Source: Stenotrophomonas maltophilia
GTDB taxonomy: Bacteria > Pseudomonadota > Gammaproteobacteria > Xanthomonadales > Xanthomonadaceae
Reading direction: 5' to 3'
DNA: 63,607 nt
Assembly (NCBI RefSeq): GCF_004920835.1
Contig: NZ_QFHO01000026.1
Coordinates: 1-63,607, forward strand
A program made the position numbers and the translations under genes. How positions within the stretch are numbered: position 1 is the first letter of the stretch; every line of letters begins with the position of its first letter. The notes under the pieces are model-generated. The model was not told where the DNA came from. It saw only the letters and a list, made by a program, of their open reading frames with translations, and did no database searches. Positions 17,268-26,814 of the stretch are shown here, piece after piece.

Positions 17268-18035
17268 ATGTCCGAGCCGAACCCACCGCGCCGTCCACTG
17301 GCCACTTTCCTGCGTCCCACGTCGGAAGGTGATGCCGCGCCTGCGACCGAAACGCACACGCCGGACGCAGCCGCGCCGGTGCCCATTGCTGCAGCACCGG
17401 CTGAACCTATCGACCCTGTATCGCAACAGGAAGCGATGAAGCACCACCACGATGACACTGTCATTGCCGATGAAGCGGTGCGCATCGAGCCCGTATCGGC
17501 CGCGATACAGGCAACCGCCGTTGCCAGCGACGCGCCCAGCTTCCTCGGTGCCGCGCGCGCGCGCAGGCTGCCGACGCCGCGCTGGCACTGGCTGCTGGTC
17601 GCCGGACTGGCCCTGCTGCTGGTTCTGCAAAGCGTGCTTGCCGATCGTGCGCGACTGGCCGCCGACGCCGGCAATCGTGCGTGGCTCGGGGCGCTGTGTG
17701 GCGTCCTGCGCTGCACCCTGCCCGCCTGGCATGAACCAACCGCATTCACCATGACCAGCCGCGAGATCCGGCCGCTGCCCAACCAGGCAGGCGTTCTGCA
17801 GGTACAGGCCAGCATCCGCAACGATGCACGCTGGGCGCAGGCCTGGCCGGCGCTGCGCCTGTCGCTGTCCGATGCGGATGGCCGGGTGATCGGCAGCGCA
17901 GTGTTCACGCCGGCGCAGTATCTGGGTGAAGACCCCGGTGCGGCCCTGCTGGAGCCGGGACAGAGCGCGCGTATTGCCTTCCGTGTACAGGAGCCGGCTG
18001 CGTCCACCGTCGCATTCACCTTCGACTTCCTGTGA
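17268..18035 (+). CDS. DUF3426 membrane protein
   Basis: 255 aa. An acidic, Pro/Ala-rich N-terminal half is followed by one transmembrane helix (WHWLLVAGLALLLVLQSVL, about residues 105-125) and a DUF3426 domain with the family features ALCGVLRCTLPAW, LQVQASIRNDARWAQAWP and FTPAQYLGE. Many homologues begin with a CxxC zinc ribbon; none is visible here or in the 42 bases upstream. It is placed between prmA and fis, as in related species. Confidence 0.85.
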   Translation: MSEPNPPRRPLATFLRPTSEGDAAPATETHTPDAAAPVPIAAAPAEPIDPVSQQEAMKHHHDDTVIADEAVRIEPVSAAIQATAVASDAPSFLGAARARRLPTPRWHWLLVAGLALLLVLQSVLADRARLAADAGNRAWLGALCGVLRCTLPAWHEPTAFTMTSREIRPLPNQAGVLQVQASIRNDARWAQAWPALRLSLSDADGRVIGSAVFTPAQYLGEDPGAALLEPGQSARIAFRVQEPAASTVAFTFDFL

Positions 18036-18149
18036 CCAGGATGGACACGACTGGCCGTGGCAGGCCGGGCACGCTCGCGCTAGACTGGCCGCCACCACCT
18101 CGTCCGGCCGCGCGCTCCGCGCGCACGGGCAACCGAATCGGGAACCCCC

Positions 18150-18425
18150 TTGAACGCTGTCCTTTCTCGTCCTGACAACAGTCGTGGCGCTGCCCGGCCA
18201 CCGCTGCGTGAACATGTCGCCCAGTCCGTGCGCCGTTACCTGCGTGACCTTGATGGCTGCGACGCGGACGATGTCTACGAGATCGTGCTGCGCGAGATGG
18301 AGATCCCGTTGTTCGTGGAAGTGCTCAACCACTGCGAAGGCAACCAGAGCCGGGCTGCAGCGATGCTGGGCATCCACCGCGCCACCCTGCGCAAGAAGCT
18401 GAAGGAATACGGCATCAGCGCGTAA
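18150..18425 (+). CDS. fis: DNA-binding protein Fis
   Basis: 91 aa, slightly shorter than the 98-aa E. coli protein. The C-terminal helix-turn-helix is complete ([25 protein letters not shown]). The only plausible start is TTG 18150, as no in-frame ATG or GTG precedes the conserved part. Fis bends DNA and regulates rRNA genes, recombination and virulence genes. It follows prmA and the DUF3426 gene. Confidence 0.93.
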   Translation: MNAVLSRPDNSRGAARPPLREHVAQSVRRYLRDLDGCDADDVYEIVLREMEIPLFVEVLNHCEGNQSRAAAMLGIHRATLRKKLKEYGISA

Positions 18426-18437
18426 GCGCGCACGAGG

Positions 18438-18538
18438 GTAGTGCCGGCCCCTGGCCGGCAACCCCATGAACGATGGCAGGATGTTGCAGTTGCCGGCCAG
18501 CGGCCGGCACTACCGGTAGATCCACGCCATGCGTGGAT
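18438..18538. repeat. Array of three SMAG elements
   Basis: Copies at 18438-18460 and 18491-18513 form an inverted pair of the TGCCGGCC subtype; a third at 18516-18538, of the ATCCACGC subtype, follows 2 bases later in direct orientation. The array fills the gap between the convergent ends of fis and the cdsA-like gene and probably supplies transcript ends. Confidence 0.88.
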
Positions 18539-18553
18539 GACGGCCCAGCGGCA

Positions 18554-19549
18554 TCAACCGCCGCCGCCTGCCTTCCAGTAGTACCGCACCACGTGGAAGA
18601 ACACCGGCGCGGCGAAACACACCGAATCCAGCCGGTCGAGCATGCCGCCATGGCCCTCGATCATGTGGCCCCAGTCCTTGATGCCACGGTCGCGCTTGAT
18701 TGCCGACATCACCAGACCACCCCAGAACCCCATCAGGTTGATCAACAGCGACAGGCCGAAGGCCTGCAGCGGCGTGAACGGGGTGATCCACCATAGCGCC
18801 GCCCCCAGCGCGCTGGCACTGAGCACACCACCCACGAAGCCCTCCACCGTCTTCGACGGCGACAGCTTCGGTGCGATCAGGCGCCTGCCCAGCAGCTTGC
18901 CCCAGATGTACTGCAGCACGTCCGAGGACTGCACCACGATCACCAGGAAGGCGAACAGCAACACGTTGCGCGAGGGGTCATGGCCGGGCACGTGCAGGTT
19001 CAGCAGCAGCGGCACATGCGAGATGCAGAACACGCAGATCATCAGCCCCCACTGCACCTTCGCCGTGCGCTCCAGGTAGTGGGTGGTGTCGCCGCCGATG
19101 GTCGACAGGATCGGCAGGAACAGGAACGCATAGACCGGGATCAGCAGTGTGTACATGCCGTACCAGTCGATCCACACCAGGTAGTACTGCCACGGCAGCA
19201 CGATGTAGAACGCGGCCAGCAGCGCGTAGTAGTCGCCTGAGCGTGTCGGCGCCAGGGTAATGAACTCGCGCAGCGCGAACAGCGAGATGATCGCGAACAG
19301 CACGATCACCCCGGCACGGCCGAAGAACAGCGCCAACCCGACCACGATCGCCATCACCCACCAGGCGCGGATGCGCGAGACCAGGTTGGCGATCACTGCG
19401 CTCGGCTGCCCACGCCGGCGCCAGCGCAGCGTTTCGGCCACCAGCGTGGCCAGCACCAGCACCGCGCCCACGCCCGCGAACAGCAGGCCGGTCTGCTGGC
19501 CGACACTCTGCGTTGCCAGATCGCCAGAGACATCCAACACGAAACTCAT
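18554..19549 (-). CDS. CdsA-like CDP-diacylglycerol synthase, YnbB type
   Basis: 331 aa with about eight membrane helices. The CdsA signature is present: LSPSKTVEGFVGG and the C-terminal KRDRGIKDWGHMIEGHGGMLDRLDS. The enzyme forms CDP-diacylglycerol from CTP and phosphatidic acid. It is longer than housekeeping CdsA (about 270-285 aa) and is the last gene of a phospholipid operon, as in E. coli ynbABCD, where ynbB is a second CdsA homologue. It overlaps the plsC-like gene by 4 bases. Confidence 0.88.
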   Translation of the reverse strand: MSFVLDVSGDLATQSVGQQTGLLFAGVGAVLVLATLVAETLRWRRRGQPSAVIANLVSRIRAWWVMAIVVGLALFFGRAGVIVLFAIISLFALREFITLAPTRSGDYYALLAAFYIVLPWQYYLVWIDWYGMYTLLIPVYAFLFLPILSTIGGDTTHYLERTAKVQWGLMICVFCISHVPLLLNLHVPGHDPSRNVLLFAFLVIVVQSSDVLQYIWGKLLGRRLIAPKLSPSKTVEGFVGGVLSASALGAALWWITPFTPLQAFGLSLLINLMGFWGGLVMSAIKRDRGIKDWGHMIEGHGGMLDRLDSVCFAAPVFFHVVRYYWKAGGGG

Positions 19550-20175
19550 GCACGACCTCCATTCGGCGCCAGGTCCAGCAGCGCCTGCCTGCTGCGTGCC
19601 AGGAAGGCGGCCTTGTCCTCATCGGCCTGCAGCCGTAGCGGTGTACCGAAGGTGGCCGTACACAGCAATGGCAGCGGCAGGAAACGACCCTTGGGCATCA
19701 CCCGCTTCAGGTTGTCGATCCACACCGGTACGAACTCCAGCTCCGGCCGTTGCCGTGCCAGGTGAAAGATGCCGCTCTTGAACGGCAGCAACGGCTCTTC
19801 GCCCACGTTGCGCGTACCTTCTGGAAACAGGATCAACGAACACCCCTCGTCCACCGCATCACGCAGCACCTGCAGCGGATCCTGCTGGCGATGACCGGCC
19901 TCGCGCTCGACCAGCACACCGTTGAACACCGCATCGATCAGGTAGCGTCGCAGGCCATCGCGCTGCCAGTATTCGGCCGCGGCCACCGGTCGCACCTGGC
20001 GCCGCAACGCCGGCGGCATCGACGACCAGATCAGCACGAAGTCACCATGGCTGGCATGGTTGCCGTAGTACACGCGGCGCTCGCTGGACGGTGCACAGCC
20101 GATCCACAGCGCACGCGCACCGGTCACCACATGAATCGCACCACTGCAGGCGCGGGCAATCAGTTCGGCGAACAT
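19546..20175 (-). CDS. PlsC-type lysophospholipid acyltransferase
   Basis: 209 aa. It shows the HX4D motif (NHASHGDF, His40 and Asp45) and FPEGTR near residue 118, the two hallmarks of glycerolipid acyltransferases. The predicted reaction acylates lysophosphatidic acid or a similar lysolipid at the membrane. The start at 20175 gives the family length; the longer frame adds a Cys-rich leader without similarity. It lies between the small membrane protein and the CdsA-like gene of the operon, so it would supply the phosphatidic acid used by CdsA. Confidence 0.85.
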   Translation of the reverse strand: MFAELIARACSGAIHVVTGARALWIGCAPSSERRVYYGNHASHGDFVLIWSSMPPALRRQVRPVAAAEYWQRDGLRRYLIDAVFNGVLVEREAGHRQQDPLQVLRDAVDEGCSLILFPEGTRNVGEEPLLPFKSGIFHLARQRPELEFVPVWIDNLKRVMPKGRFLPLPLLCTATFGTPLRLQADEDKAAFLARSRQALLDLAPNGGRA

Positions 20176-20188
20176 CGGGTCCTCCCGT

Positions 20189-20626
20189 TCACGTCTGCGG
20201 CCACAACACGGCCAGCACCAGCAGCACACCCTGCACGCCTGTCAGCAGGTACTGCCGCAGCAACAGGCGACGCATGCCTGCCCAGCGCAGGTCCCAGCCG
20301 CGCAGCGGTGCGTCGGACGATACGCGGCGCAAGCCGTTGTCATGCAGCACCTGATCGATACGGCGCGCGGCGGCTTCGCCTTCCAGCCCTTCATTACGCA
20401 GCAGCTTCAGCAGGCTCGCGTCCAACCCAACCCGCCATGCGTGGTACGCCTGTGCAAGCCCGACAACGACACTGAGCAGCAACAGGCCGGCAGCGATCAT
20501 CGCCAGCCCCGGCTCGATACCGAGCAGCAGCAACGCCACCAGCAACAGGCCCAGCGACAGCAGCGCCGGCCAACGCCCCTGCCTCAGCAGCAACTGCATG
20601 GTCGCCAGATCGGGAACCGTACTCAT
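20189..20626 (-). CDS. Small membrane protein of the phospholipid operon
   Basis: 145 aa. Two hydrophobic hairpin helices (residues about 20-60) and a C-terminal helix (LLLRQYLLTGVQGVLLVLAVLW) flank a basic soluble loop. It overlaps the phosphatase gene by 4 bases (ATGA at 20623-20626). No family recognised. Its position suggests an accessory subunit or anchor for the lipid enzymes. Confidence 0.7.
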   Translation of the reverse strand: MSTVPDLATMQLLLRQGRWPALLSLGLLLVALLLLGIEPGLAMIAAGLLLLSVVVGLAQAYHAWRVGLDASLLKLLRNEGLEGEAAARRIDQVLHDNGLRRVSSDAPLRGWDLRWAGMRRLLLRQYLLTGVQGVLLVLAVLWPQT

Positions 20627-21951
20627 GCGCGCACTCCCGCTGCAGCAGCGATGGCATACAGATGCGCCGTGCCCAGCACGATGCCGGGGCGTGCAGCGCG
20701 CACGATCGCCACCGCTGCTTCGGCATCGCCCGCACGGCCACTGCGCAGCAGCCAGGTCGCGACGCTGGCGGCGCTGCGCGAATAGCCCAGTGCGCAGCAC
20801 ACCAGCAACGGTCCGTGCGCACGCAGCCGCTCGATGGCCTCGGCCGCCTCGCGCAGCTGCTCCGGTGCAGGAACCACCAGATCCAGCACCGGCACGCTGG
20901 CATACGCGGCGCCCGGCGCGCGGCAGGACAGTTCGGCACAGGCATCGACCACGCCGACCAAGGGTGCCGGCAATGCAGCGCAGGGAATACGCCCCAGCCA
21001 CACACCATCCATCACCGGCACCGGCTGCGGCGCACGGCGCGTCCACAGCCGCGAATTGATCCAGGCCGCACCCAGGTAGGGCGCCAGCAGCCAGCGCGCC
21101 GCCATCGTCAGGCGACCGTCGGCGCGCTTCTGGAACACCGCCATACCGAGCCCCGCATACGCCAACGCCACCAGCAGCAGCGATACCACCGGCCACAGCA
21201 GCCACAACGCCGCGCCACGCAGAAGCACCACCGGCATCAGCAATACAGCGGCCCCCAGCAGGTACAGCGCTGCCAGGCGCCAACGATTGGCGTCACGCGC
21301 GGTGCGCCAGGCACGCAACGGTGGCGCGCCCTGCTCCGGCCACAGCCAGACGCACAGCCAGCCGGCCAGCAGGCCGGTCGGGATATCGATGAAATGATGC
21401 TGGAACGTGGTCAGCACCGAGACGCCGATCAATAGCGCCCACAGATGCAGTACCCAACGCCACACCCCGTGCAGATACTGTGCGAACTTCACCCACAGCA
21501 CGATGAGCAGCACGATGTGCAGCGACGGCGCCTGGTTGAACGGCTTGTCGAAGCCCAGCAGCACATCGAACAGCCAACCAAACACGCCGCCGATCTCCGG
21601 CCGCTCGAAGCTGAAGCGCAGCGGCCACAGCAGGAAGCACGCCACTGCGATCACCTGCGCGCTGAGCAGGCGCAGTGCATGCCGGTCCAGTTCCAGCCGG
21701 CGCCTGCACAGGAAGAACGAGATCGCATAGAACAGGTCGATCGACCAGTACGGCACGATTGTCCACGGCACGAACGGAATCTGCGTTTCCCAACCGAACG
21801 CCATCACCGGCAGTTCGGCATGGCGGCCGGCCATCCAGTTGGCAAAGCCATAGCTGGCGAAGAAGAACGGACCCAGCAGCGCCAGCCACAACAGGGCGCG
21901 CCGCCAGGGGCGCCCTTCCGCGGCCAGCGGGGTTGCAGCGAGCGTCGCCAT
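20623..21951 (-). CDS. PAP2 plus dual-specificity phosphatase fusion, YnbD type
   Basis: 442 aa. The N-terminal membrane domain is PAP2-like (QAPSLHIVLLIVLW and FQHHFIDIPTGLLAG). The C-terminus is a cysteine-based phosphatase with signature CALGYSRS (Cys-x5-Arg). This domain pair is that of E. coli YnbD. PTP-type phosphatases can dephosphorylate phosphatidylglycerol-phosphate-like lipids, so it may remove a head-group phosphate. The start is ATG 21951, sharing one base with the stop of the upstream gene (TGATG); GTG 21954 is also possible. The first PAP2 motif is weak. Confidence 0.85.
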   Translation of the reverse strand: MATLAATPLAAEGRPWRRALLWLALLGPFFFASYGFANWMAGRHAELPVMAFGWETQIPFVPWTIVPYWSIDLFYAISFFLCRRRLELDRHALRLLSAQVIAVACFLLWPLRFSFERPEIGGVFGWLFDVLLGFDKPFNQAPSLHIVLLIVLWVKFAQYLHGVWRWVLHLWALLIGVSVLTTFQHHFIDIPTGLLAGWLCVWLWPEQGAPPLRAWRTARDANRWRLAALYLLGAAVLLMPVVLLRGAALWLLWPVVSLLLVALAYAGLGMAVFQKRADGRLTMAARWLLAPYLGAAWINSRLWTRRAPQPVPVMDGVWLGRIPCAALPAPLVGVVDACAELSCRAPGAAYASVPVLDLVVPAPEQLREAAEAIERLRAHGPLLVCCALGYSRSAASVATWLLRSGRAGDAEAAVAIVRAARPGIVLGTAHLYAIAAAAGVRA

Positions 21952-23702
21952 CACGCGGTCCGGCGCGCCAGCGACACCGTGAAGATGCCGAAGTCGTCGA
22001 TGCGCTGCGCCACCTTTTCGAATCCAGCCAGGCGCACCAGTTCATCCATCTCGTGCTGGGTCCGGCGGCGCATCACCCACGCTGCGCCACCGCGGTGGCT
22101 GGTCAGCGCACGCGCGATGAACTCCAGCTGCGGGTGCCACGGCTGGCCGGTGTAGGCCAGATAGCCGCCCGCCGGCACCGTCGCGGCAATGCCCCGCAGC
22201 GAGCGCAGCACGGCGTCGTTGTCGGGGAACAGTTCGTACAGGCCCGACACCACCGCCAGCGTCGGTGCAGGGTCCACCGCTGCCAGCTGCGCGGGATCGA
22301 ACGCATCGCCTTGCTCGAAGCGGGCGATGTCGGCCGCACCAAGGCGCTCGATCAAAGCCTGACCCTGGGTCACGTTCAGATCGCTGAAATCACGCAGCAC
22401 GATGCGCTCGGCGCGCTGTTCGCCCGTTCCCAGCGCTTCCAGCACGTAGCGGCCGTGGCCGGCGGCCACGTCCATCACGCGCACCGGCGTGCCCTGCCCA
22501 CGGAGGCGCTGGGCAGCATCGCGCAGCAGTTCCTGCAGGTGCTGGCCGCGCACGCGGATGCCACGCCAGCCGATCGCGTCCAGATAGTTGCGGTCAACCA
22601 TCCGCCCCAATGGACCTTTGCCTCGTGCTTCGTCGCGATAGATGTAGTCGAGCGTACTGCCCGAATCGAAACCGGTCTGCAGGCCCAGCGCGATGCCTTC
22701 GGACAGCGTGCCGCCGAAGCGCAGGCCACCGCGTACCACGCGCCAGCGCAGGTCGGCCAAGCTGTTGCGCTCCGGTGGCCAGGCCAGGATTTCCGATTCC
22801 TCGAAGGTTGGCCCGTGGCGGTGCGCATCACGCCGTGACAGCTCGCGCAGCGGTTCGGCGAAACGCGCCTGGATGAAGCTGCGGATACGCACCAGTGCCG
22901 GTGCACGATCGCGCTCGCCCAGCGTGTCGTGGAAGAAGCCCGGCAGATGCACGCGCTCCTTGATCGGGCTGGACAGGCGCTCGTAGAAGCGGTCCTGCGG
23001 CGCGCGGTGCACAACGAAGTCCGAACCGGACACCAGCAACTGCACCGGCACACTGATCGCCTGCGCATCGGCCACGACACGGTCGGCGGCCTCGTACAGG
23101 CCCAACAGCACGCGCACCGAAATCGGCCGGGTGATCAGCGGGTCGGTGCGATAATTTTCCACCCGTGCCGGGTCATGCGTCAGCCACTGCGGCTTGACGT
23201 AGCTGTTGACGAAGAAGTTGCCGCGCAGCTTCTGCATCAGGGCCAGGCCCGCACGTGCGAATGGCACGTACAGCTTCACCTTGAACGCCGGCGAAGCCAT
23301 CACCAGCGCGCGCAGGCGTGGTGCGTAGTCGTGCACCCAGGTCGCGGCGACCACGGCGCCCACGCTCTGCGCGATCACCACGATGTCCTCCACCGCGATG
23401 CCATGCTCGGCGCCGATGTGGGCGATGAAGCTGTCGAGGTCGCGCACCAGCGCCGGGAAGCCCGGCGCATCGCCGCGTGCGCCCGGCGAACGGCCGTTGC
23501 CACGTGCATCCCAGGCGAAGAAGGCGGTGTCGGGCAGGTCGAGTTCGTCAACCAGATGGGTCACGCGGCCGGAATGCTCATGGCCGCGATGCAGCAGCAC
23601 GATGGCCTTCGCTGGCGTGGTTGTCGTGGCGCCCGGCCAGTACCTGTAGAACAGCGGTACCTGGTCGAAGCTGTGGAATTCCCGTTCCTGCGCCTGACGC
23701 AT
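21951..23702 (-). CDS. Alpha/beta hydrolase fused to SAM methyltransferase, YnbC type
   Basis: 583 aa. Residues about 1-300 are an alpha/beta hydrolase similar to monoacylglycerol lipases, with the HRGHEHSGR oxyanion region and nucleophile Ser113 in AQSVGA; the usual first Gly of the elbow is Ala. Residues about 380-580 are a class I methyltransferase (VMDVAAGHGRYVLEAL). E. coli YnbC is the closest known counterpart. It could cleave an acyl group and methylate a lipid or head group; no activity is established. It is the second gene of the operon. Confidence 0.85.
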   Translation of the reverse strand: MRQAQEREFHSFDQVPLFYRYWPGATTTTPAKAIVLLHRGHEHSGRVTHLVDELDLPDTAFFAWDARGNGRSPGARGDAPGFPALVRDLDSFIAHIGAEHGIAVEDIVVIAQSVGAVVAATWVHDYAPRLRALVMASPAFKVKLYVPFARAGLALMQKLRGNFFVNSYVKPQWLTHDPARVENYRTDPLITRPISVRVLLGLYEAADRVVADAQAISVPVQLLVSGSDFVVHRAPQDRFYERLSSPIKERVHLPGFFHDTLGERDRAPALVRIRSFIQARFAEPLRELSRRDAHRHGPTFEESEILAWPPERNSLADLRWRVVRGGLRFGGTLSEGIALGLQTGFDSGSTLDYIYRDEARGKGPLGRMVDRNYLDAIGWRGIRVRGQHLQELLRDAAQRLRGQGTPVRVMDVAAGHGRYVLEALGTGEQRAERIVLRDFSDLNVTQGQALIERLGAADIARFEQGDAFDPAQLAAVDPAPTLAVVSGLYELFPDNDAVLRSLRGIAATVPAGGYLAYTGQPWHPQLEFIARALTSHRGGAAWVMRRRTQHEMDELVRLAGFEKVAQRIDDFGIFTVSLARRTA

Positions 23703-23736
23703 GCAATCTCCTGATTGTCTTTTTGTATCTGCTTGA

Positions 23737-24354
23737 TTAGTTCGGCGAAACCGCCGCTTCCTGCAGTCCGCGCCGCACGCGGTTGATCATCGTCACCGCG
23801 CACAGCACCGCCATCGCGGCGGCCACGCCAGTGACCGTCATTGCACCGCCCCAGCCGAGCGCCAGCAGCAGGCCCAGCGCACCGATGACGAAGGCGCGGT
23901 CGCTCTTGCCCATCGGACCGTCATAGCGACGGCTGGCACCGACCATCAGCCCCAGCACCCCGGCGTACTCGCTCAGGGCCGCGGTCCAGGCCAGCAGCCA
24001 CAGCGCTTCCGGGCGCACGCCCGGCACACTGAGCAGGCTCAGGTACAGCGCCGCGTCGGCGATCACATCGCACAGCTCGTTCAGGTAGGCGCCCAGCCGC
24101 GACTGCTGGCCGAACTCGCGGGCCAGCATGCCGTCCACGGCGTTGAGCGCCATGCGCAGCAGCATCCACAGTGGCAGCAGCAGGTACAGCAGGGGCTGGG
24201 CCGGCGCACAGCACCACACGGCGGCAGCCACCAGCAGCGAGACCACGGCAGCGGCCACGGTCACCGTATTGGCGGTGATCCCCATGCGGTACAGACCGCG
24301 TACGGCCGGACGCAACAGGTCCTGGAAACGTCCTTTCAATGCATAGATCGACAT
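23737..24354 (-). CDS. CDP-alcohol phosphatidyltransferase, YnbA type, with atypical motif
   Basis: 205 aa, about six membrane helices. It is the first gene of the operon and transfers a phosphatidyl group from CDP-diacylglycerol to an alcohol. The catalytic motif reads NxxDGxxAR (Asn71, Asp74, Gly75, Arg79), then eight residues to Gly88, Asn92 and Asp96. Canonical enzymes have Asp at positions 71 and 92, where they bind the metals, so two of four acidic ligands are Asn here. The start ATG 24354 matches the family. See findings for the implication. Confidence 0.88.
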   Translation of the reverse strand: MSIYALKGRFQDLLRPAVRGLYRMGITANTVTVAAAVVSLLVAAAVWCCAPAQPLLYLLLPLWMLLRMALNAVDGMLAREFGQQSRLGAYLNELCDVIADAALYLSLLSVPGVRPEALWLLAWTAALSEYAGVLGLMVGASRRYDGPMGKSDRAFVIGALGLLLALGWGGAMTVTGVAAAMAVLCAVTMINRVRRGLQEAAVSPN

Positions 24355-24400
24355 GATCCGTACCTGCTGATCCTTGGCAGTGCGGGCACAGCCTACCCCA

Positions 24401-25024
24401 TCAAATGCGGTTACCGGCAAGTTCGGGCTGGCCCAGCCAGTCATGCCATGGCAGCCCAGGATCGATATGCCGGCACAGCCAGACCACGTCATGGCTGCGC
24501 TGCAGGGCATTGCGCACCGCCTGCACGGCCCGCTCGCGTGCTCCTGCATCCGCGAACCCCGCCTGCAGCGACAGCAGCCGGTAGACGCCCCCGCGCGAGC
24601 GCTGGAAGTGGATGATGCCGCCGGCAGGCAGCACGATCGCCCCCTCATCCAGCCCATCGGCGTACAGATACAGCTCGAAAGGCTCCAGCCAGTGCTGTGC
24701 TTGCATCACCCACAGCAGCTCGGCCAACCCAGGCGCGCGCCGATGCAGCGCGATGGCATCGCCATACCAGCGCTTGTCGTCATCCAGGTAGACCTTGAAC
24801 TCCAGCCGCCGCCAGCGCCGGCGTTCGCGGCGCTGCACGTCCCAGGACAGGATCTCGGCCTGCTCGCCCCAGCGCTCTGCGGCTTCGGCCTGCAGCGTCG
24901 GCACATCGGCCTGGGCGCACCAGGCCGCGCCTTGGCCACAACGCGCATGGCGCACATAACGGGCCAGGAACAGCAGCGCCCCTTCGGCATCGAGGGTGGC
25001 CTGCAGGCGGTTGGCAACGGTCAC
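24401..25024 (-). CDS. Protein of unknown function
   Basis: 207 aa. The likely start is GTG 25024 ([19 protein letters not shown]), since longer frames have no ATG in sensible context. The protein is soluble and rich in Trp and charged residues ([26 protein letters not shown]). No family was recognised. It is separated from the phospholipid operon by only 46 bases in the same direction and may be co-transcribed with it, and is divergent from purH. Confidence 0.65.
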   Translation of the reverse strand: MTVANRLQATLDAEGALLFLARYVRHARCGQGAAWCAQADVPTLQAEAAERWGEQAEILSWDVQRRERRRWRRLEFKVYLDDDKRWYGDAIALHRRAPGLAELLWVMQAQHWLEPFELYLYADGLDEGAIVLPAGGIIHFQRSRGGVYRLLSLQAGFADAGARERAVQAVRNALQRSHDVVWLCRHIDPGLPWHDWLGQPELAGNRI

Positions 25025-25213
25025 GGGACGGCATCCTGCACACGGGGAACAGGCGGCACCGTGCCGTGCCCAGCGGTGGCTGACAAGCCCGCGGGCCGTG
25101 CCCATTACGGTCAAACCGGCTTTGGACGCAGCGAATCTGCCCCGGCAGCACCCGCCACCGGGCCCCAAGAACTACAATATCGGCCCCGCTCCGCTGCCGA
25201 TTGCCCTGTCCCC

Positions 25214-26797
25214 ATGACTGCTGATCTGTTGCCCGTCCGTCGGGCCCTCCTCTCCGTTTCCGACAAGACCGGCCTGGCCGAGCTGGCCACTGCGCTGGCC
25301 GCACGCGGCGTGGAGCTGCTGTCCACCGGCGGCACCGCCAAGGCGATCCGCGATGCGGGCCTGGCCGTGAAGGACGTGGCCGACGTCACCGGCTTCCCGG
25401 AAATGATGGACGGCCGGGTCAAGACCCTGCACCCGATGGTGCACGGCGGCCTGCTGGGCCGTTCGGGCCTGGATGATGCAGTGATGGCCGAACACGGCAT
25501 CGGTGCCATCGACCTGCTGGTACTGAACCTGTACCCGTTCGAATCGGTCACCGCCAAGGCCGACTGCACCCTGGCCGACGCGGTCGAGAACATCGACATC
25601 GGCGGCCCGGCGATGCTGCGTTCGGCGGCCAAGAACTTCGCCCGCGTGGCGGTGGCCACCGATCCGTCGCAGTACGCCGAACTGCTGGCCTCGCTGGAGG
25701 CCAACGACGGCCAGCTGTCGGCCACCACCCGCTTCGCGTTCTCGGTGGCCGCGTTCAACCGCGTCGCCCAGTACGACGCCGCGATCAGCAACTACCTGTC
25801 GGCGGTCACCGCTACTGACACGGCGGTGCCGGTGCGTGCCGAGTACCCGGTGCAGATGAATTCCACCTTCGTGAAAGTGATGGACCTGCGCTACGGCGAA
25901 AACCCGCACCAGAGCGGCGCGTTCTACCGCGACCTGTACCCGGTGCCGGGCACGCTGGCCACGTTCCAGCAGCTGCAGGGCAAGGAGCTGAGCTACAACA
26001 ACCTGGCCGATGCCGATGCGGCGTGGGAATGCGTGCGCCAGTTCGACGCGCCGGCCTGCGTCATCGTCAAGCATGCCAACCCGTGCGGCGTGGCGGTCGG
26101 TGCCGGCAACGGCGATGCCTACGAGTTGGCCTACGCCACCGACCCCACCAGTGCCTTCGGCGGCATCATCGCCTTCAACAAGCCGCTGGACGCGGCCACC
26201 GCCAAGGTGATCCTGGACCGCCAGTTCGTGGAAGTGCTGATCGCTCCGGACTACGAGCCGGCCGCGCTGGAATACGCGCAGAAGAAGGCCAATGTGCGCG
26301 TGCTGCGCATCCCGCACGGCGACGGCCTGAACAATTTCGACAACAAGCGCGTCGGCTCAGGCCTGCTACTGCAGTCCTCCGACAACCGCGGCATGACCCG
26401 CGACGAGCTGAAGGTGGTGAGCAAGCTGGCGCCGACCGACAAGCAGTTCACCGACCTGCTGTTTGCCTGGAAGGTGGCCAAGTTCGTGAAGTCCAACGCG
26501 ATCGTCTATGCCAAGGACAACCGCACCATCGGTGTCGGCGCCGGCCAGATGAGCCGCGTGTACTCGGCACGCATCGCCGGCATCAAGGCCGCCGATGCGA
26601 ACCTGGTGGTCGAGGGTTCGGTGATGGCCTCCGATGCGTTCTTCCCGTTCCGCGATGGCATCGATGCCGCGGCTGCCGCCGGCATCAAGGCAGTGATCCA
26701 GCCGGGCGGTTCGATGCGCGATGCCGAAGTGATCGCCGCCGCCGACGAACATGGCCTGGCCATGGTGTTCACCGGCGTCCGCCACTTCCGCCACTGA
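25214..26797 (+). CDS. purH: Bifunctional AICAR transformylase/IMP cyclohydrolase
   Basis: 527 aa, standard length. The MGS-like cyclohydrolase domain is at the N-terminus ([22 protein letters not shown], then [12 protein letters not shown]), and the transformylase domain follows with [11 protein letters not shown] and [12 protein letters not shown]. It performs the last two steps of purine synthesis. The ATG at 25214 matches family starts. A lipoprotein gene and purD follow in the same direction. Confidence 0.98.
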   Translation: MTADLLPVRRALLSVSDKTGLAELATALAARGVELLSTGGTAKAIRDAGLAVKDVADVTGFPEMMDGRVKTLHPMVHGGLLGRSGLDDAVMAEHGIGAIDLLVLNLYPFESVTAKADCTLADAVENIDIGGPAMLRSAAKNFARVAVATDPSQYAELLASLEANDGQLSATTRFAFSVAAFNRVAQYDAAISNYLSAVTATDTAVPVRAEYPVQMNSTFVKVMDLRYGENPHQSGAFYRDLYPVPGTLATFQQLQGKELSYNNLADADAAWECVRQFDAPACVIVKHANPCGVAVGAGNGDAYELAYATDPTSAFGGIIAFNKPLDAATAKVILDRQFVEVLIAPDYEPAALEYAQKKANVRVLRIPHGDGLNNFDNKRVGSGLLLQSSDNRGMTRDELKVVSKLAPTDKQFTDLLFAWKVAKFVKSNAIVYAKDNRTIGVGAGQMSRVYSARIAGIKAADANLVVEGSVMASDAFFPFRDGIDAAAAAGIKAVIQPGGSMRDAEVIAAADEHGLAMVFTGVRHFRH

Positions 26798-26814
26798 TTG
26801 CTGGAGCGACACGG

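Noticed and set aside
16239..18467. 742-aa open frame on the minus strand
   Set aside because: It runs antisense through prmA, DUF3426 and fis, all of which have clear family motifs on the plus strand.
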